DNA from: Aquabacterium sp. J223
GTDB lineage: Bacteria > Pseudomonadota > Gammaproteobacteria > Burkholderiales > Burkholderiaceae_C
Assembly: GCF_024666615.1 (NCBI RefSeq)
Contig: NZ_CP088297.1
Span: 4,444,501-4,508,500 of the forward strand
Length of the DNA: 64,000 bases
Reading direction: 5' to 3'
In this document: piece by piece, positions 54,942 through 63,445 of the stretch
How positions within the stretch are numbered: the stretch's first letter is position 1
Layout of the letters: every line of letters begins with the position of its first letter
The notes under the pieces: model-generated
What the model was told of the DNA's origin: nothing
What the model saw: the letters and a program-made list of their open reading frames with translations, nothing else
The model's database searches: none
Program-made: the position numbers and the translations under genes

Positions 54942-55955
54942 ATGAATGTGAACCTGCGCCAGGTGCGGGCGTTCGTGGCGGTCTACCGGCTCGGCAGCGT
55001 GACCCGCGCCGCCCAGCAGCTCAACCTCACGCAGGCCGCCGTGAGCCTGCTGCTGCGCCAGTTCGAGGAGACGCTGGGCGTGCGCCTGTTCGACCGCACC
55101 ACCCGGCGGCTGACGCCGACGCAGGCCGCGCTCGACGCGCTGCCGGTGGCGCAGGAGGTGCTGGACGGGGTGGAGCGCCTGGTCAACGGCGCCCGCGGCA
55201 TGCGGGAGAAGCGGCTCGGCCGCTTCGGCTTCGCCGCCAGCACCTCGGCCGCCGCGGCGCTGATGGCACCGATGCTGCAGCGCTTCCGCGAGCGCTACCC
55301 GGAGGTCGAGGCGGTGATGCAGGACCGGCCGCCCGAGCGCATCGTCGAGGCGGTGCTGATGGACGAGGTGGAGTTCGCCATCGGCACGCCCGACCGCCGC
55401 ACCGCCGCGGTCGAGCTGACGCCGCTGATCCAGGACCGGCTGTGCGTCATCTGCCGTGCCGACAGCCCGCTGGCGCAGCGTCGCCACCTGCGCTGGCGCG
55501 AGTTGAAGGAGGTGCCCACCATCTCCGGCAGCCGACGCAATCCCATCCGCGCCGTCATCGACGAGACGCTGGCGGAAAGCGGCCAGCACTTCGTGCCGAC
55601 GCACGAGGCCGACTACGTCGCCACCTCGCTGGCGATGACGCTGCAGGGCCTGGGCGTGAGCGTGCTGCCGTCCTACCTGGTCGGGCCGCAGCACCGGCGC
55701 GACCTGGCCGCGGTGCCGCTGGTCGGGCCGGCGGTGCCGCGCACGCTGTACGCCGTCGTCAAGCGCGGCCACCAGCTGTCGCCGGCGGCACAGGCCTTCG
55801 TCGAGCTGCTGGTGGGGGGAGTGGCGCGGCCGGCCGCCGGCCTGGCACGCGCAGGAGGCGCAGGCGCTGGGCCGGTCGGCGTGAGTCCTCAGGCGGACGC
55901 CCGTTGGAACACCGAGGCGACGAAGGCGATCCACAACCCCAGCACCAGCAGGTAG
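54942..55955 (+). CDS. LysR-type transcriptional regulator
   Basis: A 337-residue regulator. The N-terminal winged HTH (NLRQVRAFVAVYRLGSVTRA, LNLTQAAVSLLLRQFEETLG, LFDRTTRRLTPT) is followed by a periplasmic-binding-like effector domain (about 90-295) and a roughly 40-residue tail with no homology. The tail's codons overlap the convergent MAPEG gene by 67 bases. It probably activates the divergent amidohydrolase-Bug operon in response to its substrate. The ATG at 54942 starts four residues before the conserved LRQ. Confidence 0.92.
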   Translation: MNVNLRQVRAFVAVYRLGSVTRAAQQLNLTQAAVSLLLRQFEETLGVRLFDRTTRRLTPTQAALDALPVAQEVLDGVERLVNGARGMREKRLGRFGFAASTSAAAALMAPMLQRFRERYPEVEAVMQDRPPERIVEAVLMDEVEFAIGTPDRRTAAVELTPLIQDRLCVICRADSPLAQRRHLRWRELKEVPTISGSRRNPIRAVIDETLAESGQHFVPTHEADYVATSLAMTLQGLGVSVLPSYLVGPQHRRDLAAVPLVGPAVPRTLYAVVKRGHQLSPAAQAFVELLVGGVARPAAGLARAGGAGAGPVGVSPQADARWNTEATKAIHNPSTSR

Positions 55956-56326
55956 CCGGCCAGGAAGGCCACCGCGCGGTGCATCACCCGGTTGTAGCTG
56001 CAGTGGATGAGGCTGTGCACCACCCGCAGCGCGACAAAGGCCCAGGCGCCGACCACCAGCCACGACGGCACGAGGTTCAGCGCCAGCGCCACCGCCACCA
56101 GCGCATGGAACAGCACCGGCACCTCGAACAGGTTGCGGAAGTTGTCGGCCGGCCCGGTGCGCTCCAGCCGCGCCGCCATGGCGGCCGAGGTGGCAATGGC
56201 CTGCGGGTGCAGCCGCTTGCGCCGCATCTCACCGAAGCGGGCGAAGAACATCGCGACCGCGACGGCGAAGGTGAGCAGCACCATCGCAAGCGCGGCGGCG
56301 AGCAGGTGGAGGTGGTTGGTGGGCAT
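55889..56326 (-). CDS. MAPEG-family membrane protein
   Basis: A 145-residue four-helix membrane protein of the MAPEG (eicosanoid/glutathione metabolism) superfamily. The glutathione-binding stretch is recognisable as ADNFRNLFEVPVLFHALVAV, with LVVGAWAFVALRVVHSLIHC following. Bacterial members are mostly uncharacterised and may have glutathione transferase activity. Its 3' end overlaps that of the LysR gene. Start ATG at 56326. Confidence 0.82.
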   Translation of the reverse strand: MPTNHLHLLAAALAMVLLTFAVAVAMFFARFGEMRRKRLHPQAIATSAAMAARLERTGPADNFRNLFEVPVLFHALVAVALALNLVPSWLVVGAWAFVALRVVHSLIHCSYNRVMHRAVAFLAGYLLVLGLWIAFVASVFQRASA

Positions 56327-56357
56327 GGGGCGAATCTAACGCCCCGCCCCGGTCGCC

Positions 56358-56810
56358 TCAGCGGCGACCGTCGGTCGGCGCCAGCAGCGCCAGCGTCTGC
56401 CCGTCCGGCCGGCCACCGAAGTACTTCGCCAGCACCGCGCCGAACAGCGGCTCCTGCGGCGCGGCGGCCTGGAACAGCGTGACGCAGGAGCGCAGCTTCA
56501 CCGCATCCACCGGGCCGAACACCGCCTCGGCATCGGCACCTGCCAGGTCGCTCAGCACGGCCATCACCTCTCGCAGCCTAGCGCCGAGCACCGGGTGTGC
56601 CAGGTACGCCCGGGCCTCGTCCAGCGACACGATGCCGTAGGCCCTCGCCATGTCGCTGCGGCCCAGGCCCCTCAGCTGCGGGAAGACGAACCACATCCAG
56701 TGCGAACGCTTGGCGCCGGCGCGCAGCTCGGCCAGCGCCGGCGGGTAGGCGCCCGCCTGGGCCTGCAGGAAGCGCTCGAGCTGGAAAGGGTCGTCCGTGG
56801 TGCGGGCCAT
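56358..56810 (-). CDS. DUF1810 family protein
   Basis: A 150-residue soluble protein that begins DPFQLERFLQAQAGAYPPAL and contains KRSHWMWFVFPQLRGLGRSD and LDEARAYLAHPVLGARLREV, all hallmarks of DUF1810 (calpastatin-like family). The biochemical role is unknown. The ATG at 56810 fits the family start. It lies between the MAPEG gene and a CWC remnant. Confidence 0.87.
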   Translation of the reverse strand: MARTTDDPFQLERFLQAQAGAYPPALAELRAGAKRSHWMWFVFPQLRGLGRSDMARAYGIVSLDEARAYLAHPVLGARLREVMAVLSDLAGADAEAVFGPVDAVKLRSCVTLFQAAAPQEPLFGAVLAKYFGGRPDGQTLALLAPTDGRR

Positions 56811-56868
56811 GGGGGTCGTGAGGCAAGGCCGAGGCCGACGTGCGGCAGGGTGAATCCGCCCGGGCGAC

Positions 56869-56943
56869 TCAGCCGTCCAGCCCCTTCGAGCCGCCCGCAC
56901 AGCCGGCGCACACGCAGGCGCGGCCGCGCAGCGCCGGCGGCAC
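56869..56943 (-). pseudogene. Remnant of a Cys-rich CWC gene (3' end only)
   Basis: Just after the histidine kinase stop, this frame encodes VPPALRGRACVCAGCAGG and ends with TGA. It matches the C-terminus of the complete CWC protein at 58185-58409 (VPLALRGRACLCARC). Only the last 24 codons are present, with no start or N-terminal Cys motifs. Confidence 0.6.
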
Positions 56944-56954
56944 CCGTTGCGCCG

Positions 56955-58080
56955 CTACTGCAGCCGTCGCGGCAGCCGCACCGTGAACGCGGTGACGCCG
57001 TCCTGGGAGCGCACCTGCACGTCGCCGGCATGGGCCCGGGCGATCTCGCGCACGATGTACAGGCCCAGGCCGAGTCCGTCCTCGGCGTTTGCGCCGCGCT
57101 CCGCCGCCGGGCCCCGCTCCAGCGGGTCGAAGATCTTGTCGAGCAGCGCGGCGTCGACGGTGGCTCCCTGGTTGGCGACCTCGATGCCCGACCTCGGCGT
57201 CCCGGCAGGTCAGGGCGACCCGCACGGGCGTTTCCGGCGCGCCGTACTTGATGGCGTTGACGACCAGGTTGCGGGTCAGCTGCTGCAGCCGGTGGCCGTC
57301 CCACCGGCCGGTGGCGTCGCCCTCCACTTCGAGCGAGATCTCCCGACCGGGATGAGCGCCCCGCAGCTGGTCGACCTCGTCGGCCAGCACCGCGCCCAGA
57401 TCGACCTCGGCGCGGGTCACGTTGATGCCCAGGCCCAGCATGATGCGGTTGAAGTCGACCAGGTCCTCGAGCAGCACGCTCATCGCCCTGCCGCTGCGCG
57501 TGAGGCGTGCCGCGGCGTCCGACACCTTGTCGCCGGCCTTGAGCGCCGTCAGGTAGGCGGCGGTCGCCAGCATGGTGTTGAGCGGGCTGCGCATGTCGTG
57601 GCCGAGCATCCCGAGCAGCAGGCTGCGGGCCTGGTCCACGCGGGCGATGAAGAAGCTGATCGACTCGGCGATGGCCTGGTCGATGGCCTCGCTGAAGCGC
57701 ACCACGTCCTCCAGCCTGCGGTCGGCCGGCGGGATCACGTCCATCCACCGCCGCAGCACGCTGGCGCGCAGCGCACGGTACTCGGCCACCAACTGGTTGA
57801 TGTCGAAGCCGCTGCGCGCGCGCAGCACGGCGTGGATCTCGGCGGCGGTTTCCGGCGCCCCGAGCGGCTCCTGCGCCCGCCCCCTCGACTTCTCGGCCTG
57901 GGCCTGCCGCGTCTGCGGGGTGGCCAGGTCCTTGGCCACCGCGCCCAGGATCTGCTTGGCATGGTCGCGCAGCGCCAGCGGCGTCATCTGCGCGGCAGCC
58001 GGCAACTGCGTCGACGCGAACGCCTCCCACTCCCGCAGGATGCCCTCCATGTCCTGAAGGATGAATTCGGCGATGCGCAT
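56955..58080 (-). pseudogene. Sensor histidine kinase with RsbRD-type N-terminus (frameshifted)
   Basis: From the ATG at 58080 the protein has an RsbRD-like helical domain (about 1-120), HisKA with His161 (LLGMLGHDMRSPLNTML) and the start of the ATPase (NLVVNAIKYG, VALTCRDAEVG). The frame then fails at GTCGGGCATC. Removing one G (plus strand C run 57187-57189) restores IEVANQGATVDAALLDKIFD, GLGLGLYIVREIARAHAGDV and a stop at 56955, giving 374 residues. The total of 1126 bases is one more than a multiple of three, supporting a single-base insertion. It is either a sequence error or a recently inactivated kinase. Confidence 0.8.
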
Positions 58081-58184
58081 GGCGGCTCCAGTTGACGGAC
58101 GGGATCGCCGCAGCGTGCAGTATCGGGGCGCGTCACGCGCGCGAGGCAAAACACGCGCCCTGTCGTCGACGACCGCTGCACACC

Positions 58185-58409
58185 TCAGGGCGGGTTGGCG
58201 CAGCGCGCGCACAGGCAGGCCCTGCCGCGCAGCGCGAGCGGCACGGCGGCCAGCGTCGACGCCGCAATGCGTCTGCCGGCGCACCAGCAGTCGGCCACCG
58301 AGGCGCCGGTCGCCCGTGCGAGCATGCAGCGGTTGTCGCCCTGGCACAGCGGGCAGCGCCGGCCCGCCTGCGCCGGCACGTCGTGCGACCGGTCGGCGAC
58401 GGGCGTCAC
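58185..58409 (-). CDS. Cysteine-rich CWC family protein
   Basis: A 74-residue protein with Cys pairs RRCPLCQGDNRC, the CWC motif ADCWCAGRRI and a C-terminal GRACLCARC, the pattern of the Cys_rich_CWC family, presumably metal-binding and of unknown function. The start is GTG at 58409, overlapping the PACE stop (GTGA), so translation is coupled. A truncated copy of its 3' end lies 1.3 kb downstream beyond the kinase. Confidence 0.8.
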   Translation of the reverse strand: MTPVADRSHDVPAQAGRRCPLCQGDNRCMLARATGASVADCWCAGRRIAASTLAAVPLALRGRACLCARCANPP

Positions 58410-58858
58410 GGCCTCGGGGAGGCGTCGGCCTGCCGCGGCCCACCGGCCGAGGCCGGCAGGCCGAACAGCCGGTCGAAGGTCCAGGTGAAGGCGATGGCGT
58501 AGACGAAGAAGAAGGCGAGCAGGCCCAGGTTGGCCAGGAACGCCGCCAGCGGCGGAATGTCCAGCCACAGCGCCATCACCGGCACCAGCAGGATGACCAG
58601 CCCGCCCTCGAAGCCGGTGCCGTGCGCCAGGCGCCGGACCCACGACCGGCCGCGCACGGCCTGCCGGGACTCCCAGCGCTCGAAGAGGGTGTTGAAGAGG
58701 TAGTTCCAGCCCAGCGCGATGCCCGACAGCACGACGGCCAGGCCGAGGGTCGAGGCCGCCGGCCGGTCGAAGGCCAGGCTCAGCACCGGTCCGACCACGG
58801 CGACGGCGCCGACCTCGTAGAGGACGGCCTGGAGGACCCGGCGGGCTCTGGGACTCAT
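58406..58858 (-). CDS. PACE-family efflux transporter
   Basis: A 150-residue inner-membrane protein of the proteobacterial antimicrobial compound efflux family (AceI-like). Four helices form two repeats of the bacterial transmembrane pair domain: RARRVLQAVLYEVGAVAVVG with the conserved Glu in helix 1, LGWNYLFNTLFERWE ending repeat 1, HGTGFEGGLVILLVPVMALW with the second Glu, and FFFVYAIAFTWTFDRLFG. The ATG at 58858 is preferred; a GTG at 58906 would add 16 basic residues. It exports cationic biocides or polyamine-like compounds in characterised members. Confidence 0.88.
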   Translation of the reverse strand: MSPRARRVLQAVLYEVGAVAVVGPVLSLAFDRPAASTLGLAVVLSGIALGWNYLFNTLFERWESRQAVRGRSWVRRLAHGTGFEGGLVILLVPVMALWLDIPPLAAFLANLGLLAFFFVYAIAFTWTFDRLFGLPASAGGPRQADASPRP

Positions 58859-58928
58859 GAGGCGTTCGGGCTTCGGACGGCGGATCAGTTTATCGAGGCG
58901 CGCCACCGGACCTCGTCGCGCAGGAGCG

Positions 58929-58973
58929 AAAAAGGCCCCGGCCGCTCTTGCGCGTGCAAGGGCGGCCGCGGCC
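58929..58973 (-). terminator. Intrinsic terminator downstream of ftsZ
   Basis: On the minus strand an 18-base arm (58973-58956) pairs with 58951-58934 with two mismatches around a 4-base loop, followed by TTTTT (58933-58929). This is the clearest Rho-independent terminator in the window, and it ends the dcw-cluster transcript before lpxC. Confidence 0.88.
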
Positions 58974-59065
58974 TCTCAAGCACCCCCGGGGCACGCCCCG
59001 GCGGCGATCGGCAACGGTATGCGGCGGCAACCGGAGCGCGGCCCAGCCGCGCACTGCGCGTCCGC

Positions 59066-60271
59066 TCAGTCGGCCTGCTTGCGCAGGAAGGCGGGAATCT
59101 CGATCTCGTCCATGCCGTTGCTGGCCAGCGCGTCCACCTTCGCCGCCGCCTGGGTGCGGCCGTTGCGCCAGACGCTGGGCACGTTCATCGCGTGGTAGTC
59201 GGCGGCGGGCACGGTGCCCGCGCCGAGCGCCTGCTGCAGGATGGGCAGGTTGTCGGTGCCGGTGCGCTGCAGCGGGGCCTGCTGCACCACGGTCAGCGGC
59301 GCCTGCTGGCGGCGGTTGGCCGGCGACAGGCCGGTGGCGACCACGGTGACGCGCAGCTGGTCGCCCAGGCTCTCGTCGTAGGCCGCGCCGTAGATGACCT
59401 GCGCATCGTCCGCGGCGTAGCGGCGGATGGTGTTCATCACGTTGCGGCTCTCGCTCAGCTTGAAGGTCTGACGGCTGGCCGCGATCAGCACCAGCACGCC
59501 GCGCGCGCCGCTGAGGTCGATGCCCTCCAGCAGCGGGCAGGCCACCGCCTGCTCGGCGGCCTTGGTGGCGCGGTCGGGGCCGCTGGCCTGGGCGGTGCCC
59601 ATCATGGCCTTGCCCGGCTCGCTCATCACCGTCTTCACGTCCTCGAAGTCGACGTTGATCAGCGCGTCCATGTGGATGATGTCGCTGATGCCGCCGACCG
59701 CGTTGCGCAGCACGTCGTTGGCGTGCGCGAAGGCCTGCTCCTGGGTGACGTCGTCGCCCATCACGTCGAGCAGCTTCTCGTTGAGCACCACGATCAGGCT
59801 GTCGACGTTGGCCTCCAGCTCGGCCACGCCGGCGTCGGCCGCCTTCATGCGCCGGTTGCCTTCGAACTCGAAGGGCTTGGTCACCACGCCGACGGTGAGG
59901 ATGCCCATCTCCTTGGCCACGCGGGCGATCACCGGTGCGGCGCCGGTGCCCGTGCCGCCGCCCATGCCGGCGGTGATGAACAGCATGTGCGCGCCTTCGA
60001 TGGCCTGCTTGATGCGGTCGGTGGCCTCGTCGGCGGCCAGGCGGCCGGCCTCGGGCTTGGCACCGGCGCCGAGGCCGGTGTGGCCCAGCTGCAGGTGGTT
60101 GTGGGCGGTGGAGCGGTTGAGCGCCTGCGCGTCGGTGTTGGCGCAGATGAACTCCACGTTCTGCACCCCCTTGGCGATCATGTGCTCGACGGCGTTGCCG
60201 CCGCCGCCGCCGACCCCGATCACCTTGATCTTGGTGCCTTCGTTGAACTCTTCGATCATCTCGATGGGCAT
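59066..60271 (-). CDS. ftsZ: Cell division protein FtsZ
   Basis: Tubulin-like GTPase forming the division ring. 401 residues: IEMIEEFNEGTKIKVIGVGG at the start, tubulin signature GGGTGTGAAPV, NVDFEDVKTVMSEPGKAMMG and the C-terminal partner-binding peptide DEIEIPAFLRKQAD. The ATG at 60271 is chosen because the family starts M-x-IEMIEEF; a GTG at 60280 is in frame. It follows ftsA after 135 bases, which may contain an additional promoter. A strong terminator lies about 90 bases after the stop. Confidence 0.98.
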   Translation of the reverse strand: MPIEMIEEFNEGTKIKVIGVGGGGGNAVEHMIAKGVQNVEFICANTDAQALNRSTAHNHLQLGHTGLGAGAKPEAGRLAADEATDRIKQAIEGAHMLFITAGMGGGTGTGAAPVIARVAKEMGILTVGVVTKPFEFEGNRRMKAADAGVAELEANVDSLIVVLNEKLLDVMGDDVTQEQAFAHANDVLRNAVGGISDIIHMDALINVDFEDVKTVMSEPGKAMMGTAQASGPDRATKAAEQAVACPLLEGIDLSGARGVLVLIAASRQTFKLSESRNVMNTIRRYAADDAQVIYGAAYDESLGDQLRVTVVATGLSPANRRQQAPLTVVQQAPLQRTGTDNLPILQQALGAGTVPAADYHAMNVPSVWRNGRTQAAAKVDALASNGMDEIEIPAFLRKQAD

Positions 60272-60406
60272 GGTGTGCACTCCAGTTAGCAGTTGCCGTG
60301 AATCAGTTGCGTTGCTTGCGTGTGAAGTCCGCGTTGCCGTCGCTCGCTTCGTGTGGGGGCCTCTGTGCGGCTTCGCTTGCGGGAAGCAGCACCGGCGGGC
60401 CCTTGA

Positions 60407-61636
60407 TCAGAAATTCCCCAGAAACCAGTCCTTGAGGCGGCCGAACCAGGTCTTCACCGACCCGGCCTGCTGCGCCGCGCGCTGACCGCGCGCACGCGCC
60501 AGGCGCGCCTCCTCCAGCAGTCCCATGACGGTGGCCGACCGCGGGTTGGCCACCATGTCGTGCAGCGCGCCGCCGTAGGTCGGCAGGCCCTTGCGCACGG
60601 GCTTCAGAAAGATGTCCTCGGCCAGCTCCACCATGCCGGGCATGACGGCGGAGCCGCCGGCCAGCACGATGCCGCTGGACAGCAGCTCCTCGTAGCCGCT
60701 TTCGCGGATGACCTGGTGCACGAGGGAGAAGATCTCCTCCACCCGCGGCTCGATGACGCCGGCCAGCGCCTGGCGGCTGAGCATGCGCGGCGCGCGGTCG
60801 CCCAGGCCGGGCACCTCGAGGTTCTCGCTCGGGTCGGCCAGCAGCTGCTTGGCCACGCCGTACTCGACCTTGATCTCCTCGGCGTCCTTGGTCGGCGTGC
60901 GCAGCGCCATCGCGATGTCGCTGGTGATGAGGTCGCCGGCGATCGGGATCACCGCGGTGTGGCGCACGCTGCCGTCGGTGTAGATCGACACGTCGGTGGT
61001 GCCGGCGCCGATGTCGACCAGCGCCACGCCGAGGTCCTTCTCGTCCTCGGTCAGCACCGCGGCGCTGCTGGCGCTGGGGTTGAGCACCAGCTGGTCCACC
61101 TCCAGCCCGCAGCGGCGCACGCACTTGACGATGTTCTCGGCCGCGCTCTGCGCGCCGGTCACGATGTGGACCTTGACCTCCAGCCGGCCGCCGGACATGC
61201 CGATCGGCTCCTTCACCTCGTGGCCGTCGATGACGAATTCCTGCGGCTCGACCAGCAGCAGCCGCTGGTCGGTGGGGATGTTGATGGCCTTGGCCGTCTC
61301 CACCACGCGGGCGACGTCGATGGGCGTCACCTCCTTGTCGCGCACGATGACCATGCCGGTGGAGTTCTGCCCCCGGATGTGGCTGCCGGTGATGCCGGTG
61401 TAGACGCGGGTGATCTTGCAGTCGGCCATCATCTCGGCCTCCTTCAAGGCCTGCTGGATGGACTGCACGGTGGCGTCGATGTTGACCACCACGCCGCGCT
61501 TCAACCCGTGCGAGGGCGCCACGCCCAGGCCGGCCACCCGAAGCGTGCCGTCGGGCATGACCTCGGCCACCACCGCCATCACCTTGGCGGTGCCGATGTC
61601 CAGGCCGACGACCAGGTCCTTGTATTCCTTCGGCAT
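60407..61636 (-). CDS. ftsA: Cell division protein FtsA
   Basis: Actin-like ATPase that tethers FtsZ to the membrane. 409 residues: phosphate-1 motif VVGLDIGTAKVMAVVAEV, the 1C domain with GSHIRGQNSTGMV, phosphate-2 motif VALVDIGAGTTDVSIYTDGS, adenosine motif GIVLAGGSAVMPG and the amphipathic C-terminal helix KTWFGRLKDWFLGNF. The start ATG is at 61636, 11 bases after the ftsQ stop. Confidence 0.97.
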   Translation of the reverse strand: MPKEYKDLVVGLDIGTAKVMAVVAEVMPDGTLRVAGLGVAPSHGLKRGVVVNIDATVQSIQQALKEAEMMADCKITRVYTGITGSHIRGQNSTGMVIVRDKEVTPIDVARVVETAKAINIPTDQRLLLVEPQEFVIDGHEVKEPIGMSGGRLEVKVHIVTGAQSAAENIVKCVRRCGLEVDQLVLNPSASSAAVLTEDEKDLGVALVDIGAGTTDVSIYTDGSVRHTAVIPIAGDLITSDIAMALRTPTKDAEEIKVEYGVAKQLLADPSENLEVPGLGDRAPRMLSRQALAGVIEPRVEEIFSLVHQVIRESGYEELLSSGIVLAGGSAVMPGMVELAEDIFLKPVRKGLPTYGGALHDMVANPRSATVMGLLEEARLARARGQRAAQQAGSVKTWFGRLKDWFLGNF

Positions 61637-61647
61637 GCGCGATTCCC

Positions 61648-62469
61648 TCAGCGTGTTCTCGTCTTGGGCGCGCCGGGCTTGGCCGGCGTCGCCTCCATCG
61701 TGGTGGTGATGCCCTTCAGCTTCACGGCGTAGCCGTCGGCATGGCGCAGGTCGGCGGTGGCCAGCGGACGCTGGAAGCGCGCGGTCACCTGCGGCAGCGT
61801 GCGGGCGAAGCGCTCGGCCCGCGCCAGCACCTCCTGCGGTTCGCCCCGGCCCAGTTCGACCTTCGCGCCGGTGTCCAGGTCGGCCTGCCAGGAGCCGCGG
61901 TCGGTCAGCGACAGCCGCTCCAGCCCCATGTCCAGCCGGTCGAACACCGGCACCAGCCGCTGGTACAGCGCCAGCACCTTGGACGAGCTGCCGTCGGGGC
62001 CCGCCAGTTGCGGCAGCCGGTCCTCCTCGACGTCGCCGACGTTCGCCTCGAAGACCTCGCCCTCGCGGTTGACCAGCCGGTCCTCCTCGCCGTCGCGCAG
62101 GCCGCGCCACAGCGCGGCCGGGTGGTGTTCCTCCAGCGACACCTTCAGCCCGTTCGGCCACACCCGGCGCACCACCGCGCGGCGCACCCAGGGCACGCGC
62201 TGGAAGGCCTCGCGCCCGCGGCGCAGGTCGAGGGTGAAGAAGTTGCCGCGCAGCGCCGGCAGCGCATGGGTGCGGATGGTGGCGGCGGTGTTGCGCGACA
62301 CCTCGCCCTCGATCTGGATGCTGCGGATGGTGAACACCGGCAGCCGCGCCAGCGCCAGCAGGCCGGCCGCGACGACGCCGAGGCCGACGACCACGAACAG
62401 CGTGCTCGCCAGCGCGCGCGTGAGGCGCACGTCGGCGGGCAGCGGGTTGGCGAGCACGGCGGCGTTCAT
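61648..62469 (-). CDS. ftsQ: Cell division protein FtsQ
   Basis: Bitopic divisome protein linking FtsLB to the septal synthase. 273 residues: one membrane helix at about 19-42 (ALASTLFVVVGLGVVAAGLL), the POTRA domain (VFTIRSIQIEGEVSRNTAAT, FFTLDLRRGREAFQRVPWVR) and the beta domain with VSLEEHHPAALWR and YQRLVPVF. The start ATG is 10 bases after the ddlB stop. The Lys/Thr/Arg-rich tail is cytosol-independent periplasmic sequence typical of betaproteobacteria. Confidence 0.95.
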   Translation of the reverse strand: MNAAVLANPLPADVRLTRALASTLFVVVGLGVVAAGLLALARLPVFTIRSIQIEGEVSRNTAATIRTHALPALRGNFFTLDLRRGREAFQRVPWVRRAVVRRVWPNGLKVSLEEHHPAALWRGLRDGEEDRLVNREGEVFEANVGDVEEDRLPQLAGPDGSSSKVLALYQRLVPVFDRLDMGLERLSLTDRGSWQADLDTGAKVELGRGEPQEVLARAERFARTLPQVTARFQRPLATADLRHADGYAVKLKGITTTMEATPAKPGAPKTRTR

Positions 62470-62479
62470 GGCGAAGGCG

Positions 62480-63445
62480 TCAGGCGTGGTCCAGCGCGGC
62501 CGACGCCAGCAGCCGCAGGCACAGCTGCTCGTAGGGGATGCCGGCGGCCTTGGCCGACATGGGGACCAGCGAGTGGCCGGTCATGCCCGGCGAGGTGTTC
62601 ATCTCCAGCAGGAAGGGCCGGCGGTCGCTGGCGCGCACCATCAGGTCGGCTCGGCCCCAGCCGCGGCAGCCGAGGACGCGGTACGCCTGCAGCACGATGG
62701 CCTGGATGGCGGCCTCCTCGTGCGGCGGCAGGCCGCTGGGGCAGTGGTACTGCACCACGTCGGTGAAGTACTTGTTCTGGTAGTCGTAGTTGCCGTCCGG
62801 CGCGGCGATGCGGATGATGGGCAGCGCCAGCGCACGGTCGCCCTCGCCGATCACCGGGCAGGTGATCTCCAGGCCCTCGACGAAGGCCTCGCACAGCACC
62901 TCGGGGTCGTGGCGCGCGGCCTCGCGCACCGCCGGGACCAGCGCCGCGGCGTCGCTCACCTTGGTGATGCCGATGGACGAACCCTCGCGCGGCGGCTTGA
63001 CCATCAGCGGCAGCCCGATCGCGGCCGGGATGTCGGCGATGCGGGCGTCGGTCTGCTCGTGCGGCGCCAGCGACACCGACGGCGGGGTCGGCAGGCCGAC
63101 CGCCGACCACACCCGCTTCGTCATCACCTTGTCCATGGCGATGGCCGAGGCCATGACGCCGGAGCCGGTGTAGGGGATGCGCAGCCATTCCAGCGCGCCC
63201 TGCACCGTGCCGTCCTCGCCGCCACGGCCATGCAGCGCGATGAAGACGCGGTCGACGCCGTCGCCCTTCAGCTCGGCCAGTTCGCGCTCGGCGGGGTCGA
63301 AGGCATGCGCGTCCACGCCCTGGCTGCGCAGCGCGGCCAGCACGCCCTGCCCGGACAGCAGCGAGATGTCGCGCTCGGCGGAGCGGCCGCCCATCAGGAC
63401 CGCGACCCGGCCAAGACCCTGGACGTCGATGCGGTCGTCGCTCAC
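62480..63445 (-). CDS. ddlB: D-alanine--D-alanine ligase
   Basis: Makes D-Ala-D-Ala for peptidoglycan. 321 residues, ATP-grasp: [20 protein letters not shown] (catalytic Glu), [55 protein letters not shown] and the metal-binding end [20 protein letters not shown]. The start is GTG at 63445, overlapping the murC stop as GTGA, since no in-frame ATG precedes the conserved N-terminus other than through murC. Operon order murC-ddlB-ftsQ-ftsA-ftsZ is standard. Confidence 0.97.
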   Translation of the reverse strand: MSDDRIDVQGLGRVAVLMGGRSAERDISLLSGQGVLAALRSQGVDAHAFDPAERELAELKGDGVDRVFIALHGRGGEDGTVQGALEWLRIPYTGSGVMASAIAMDKVMTKRVWSAVGLPTPPSVSLAPHEQTDARIADIPAAIGLPLMVKPPREGSSIGITKVSDAAALVPAVREAARHDPEVLCEAFVEGLEITCPVIGEGDRALALPIIRIAAPDGNYDYQNKYFTDVVQYHCPSGLPPHEEAAIQAIVLQAYRVLGCRGWGRADLMVRASDRRPFLLEMNTSPGMTGHSLVPMSAKAAGIPYEQLCLRLLASAALDHA

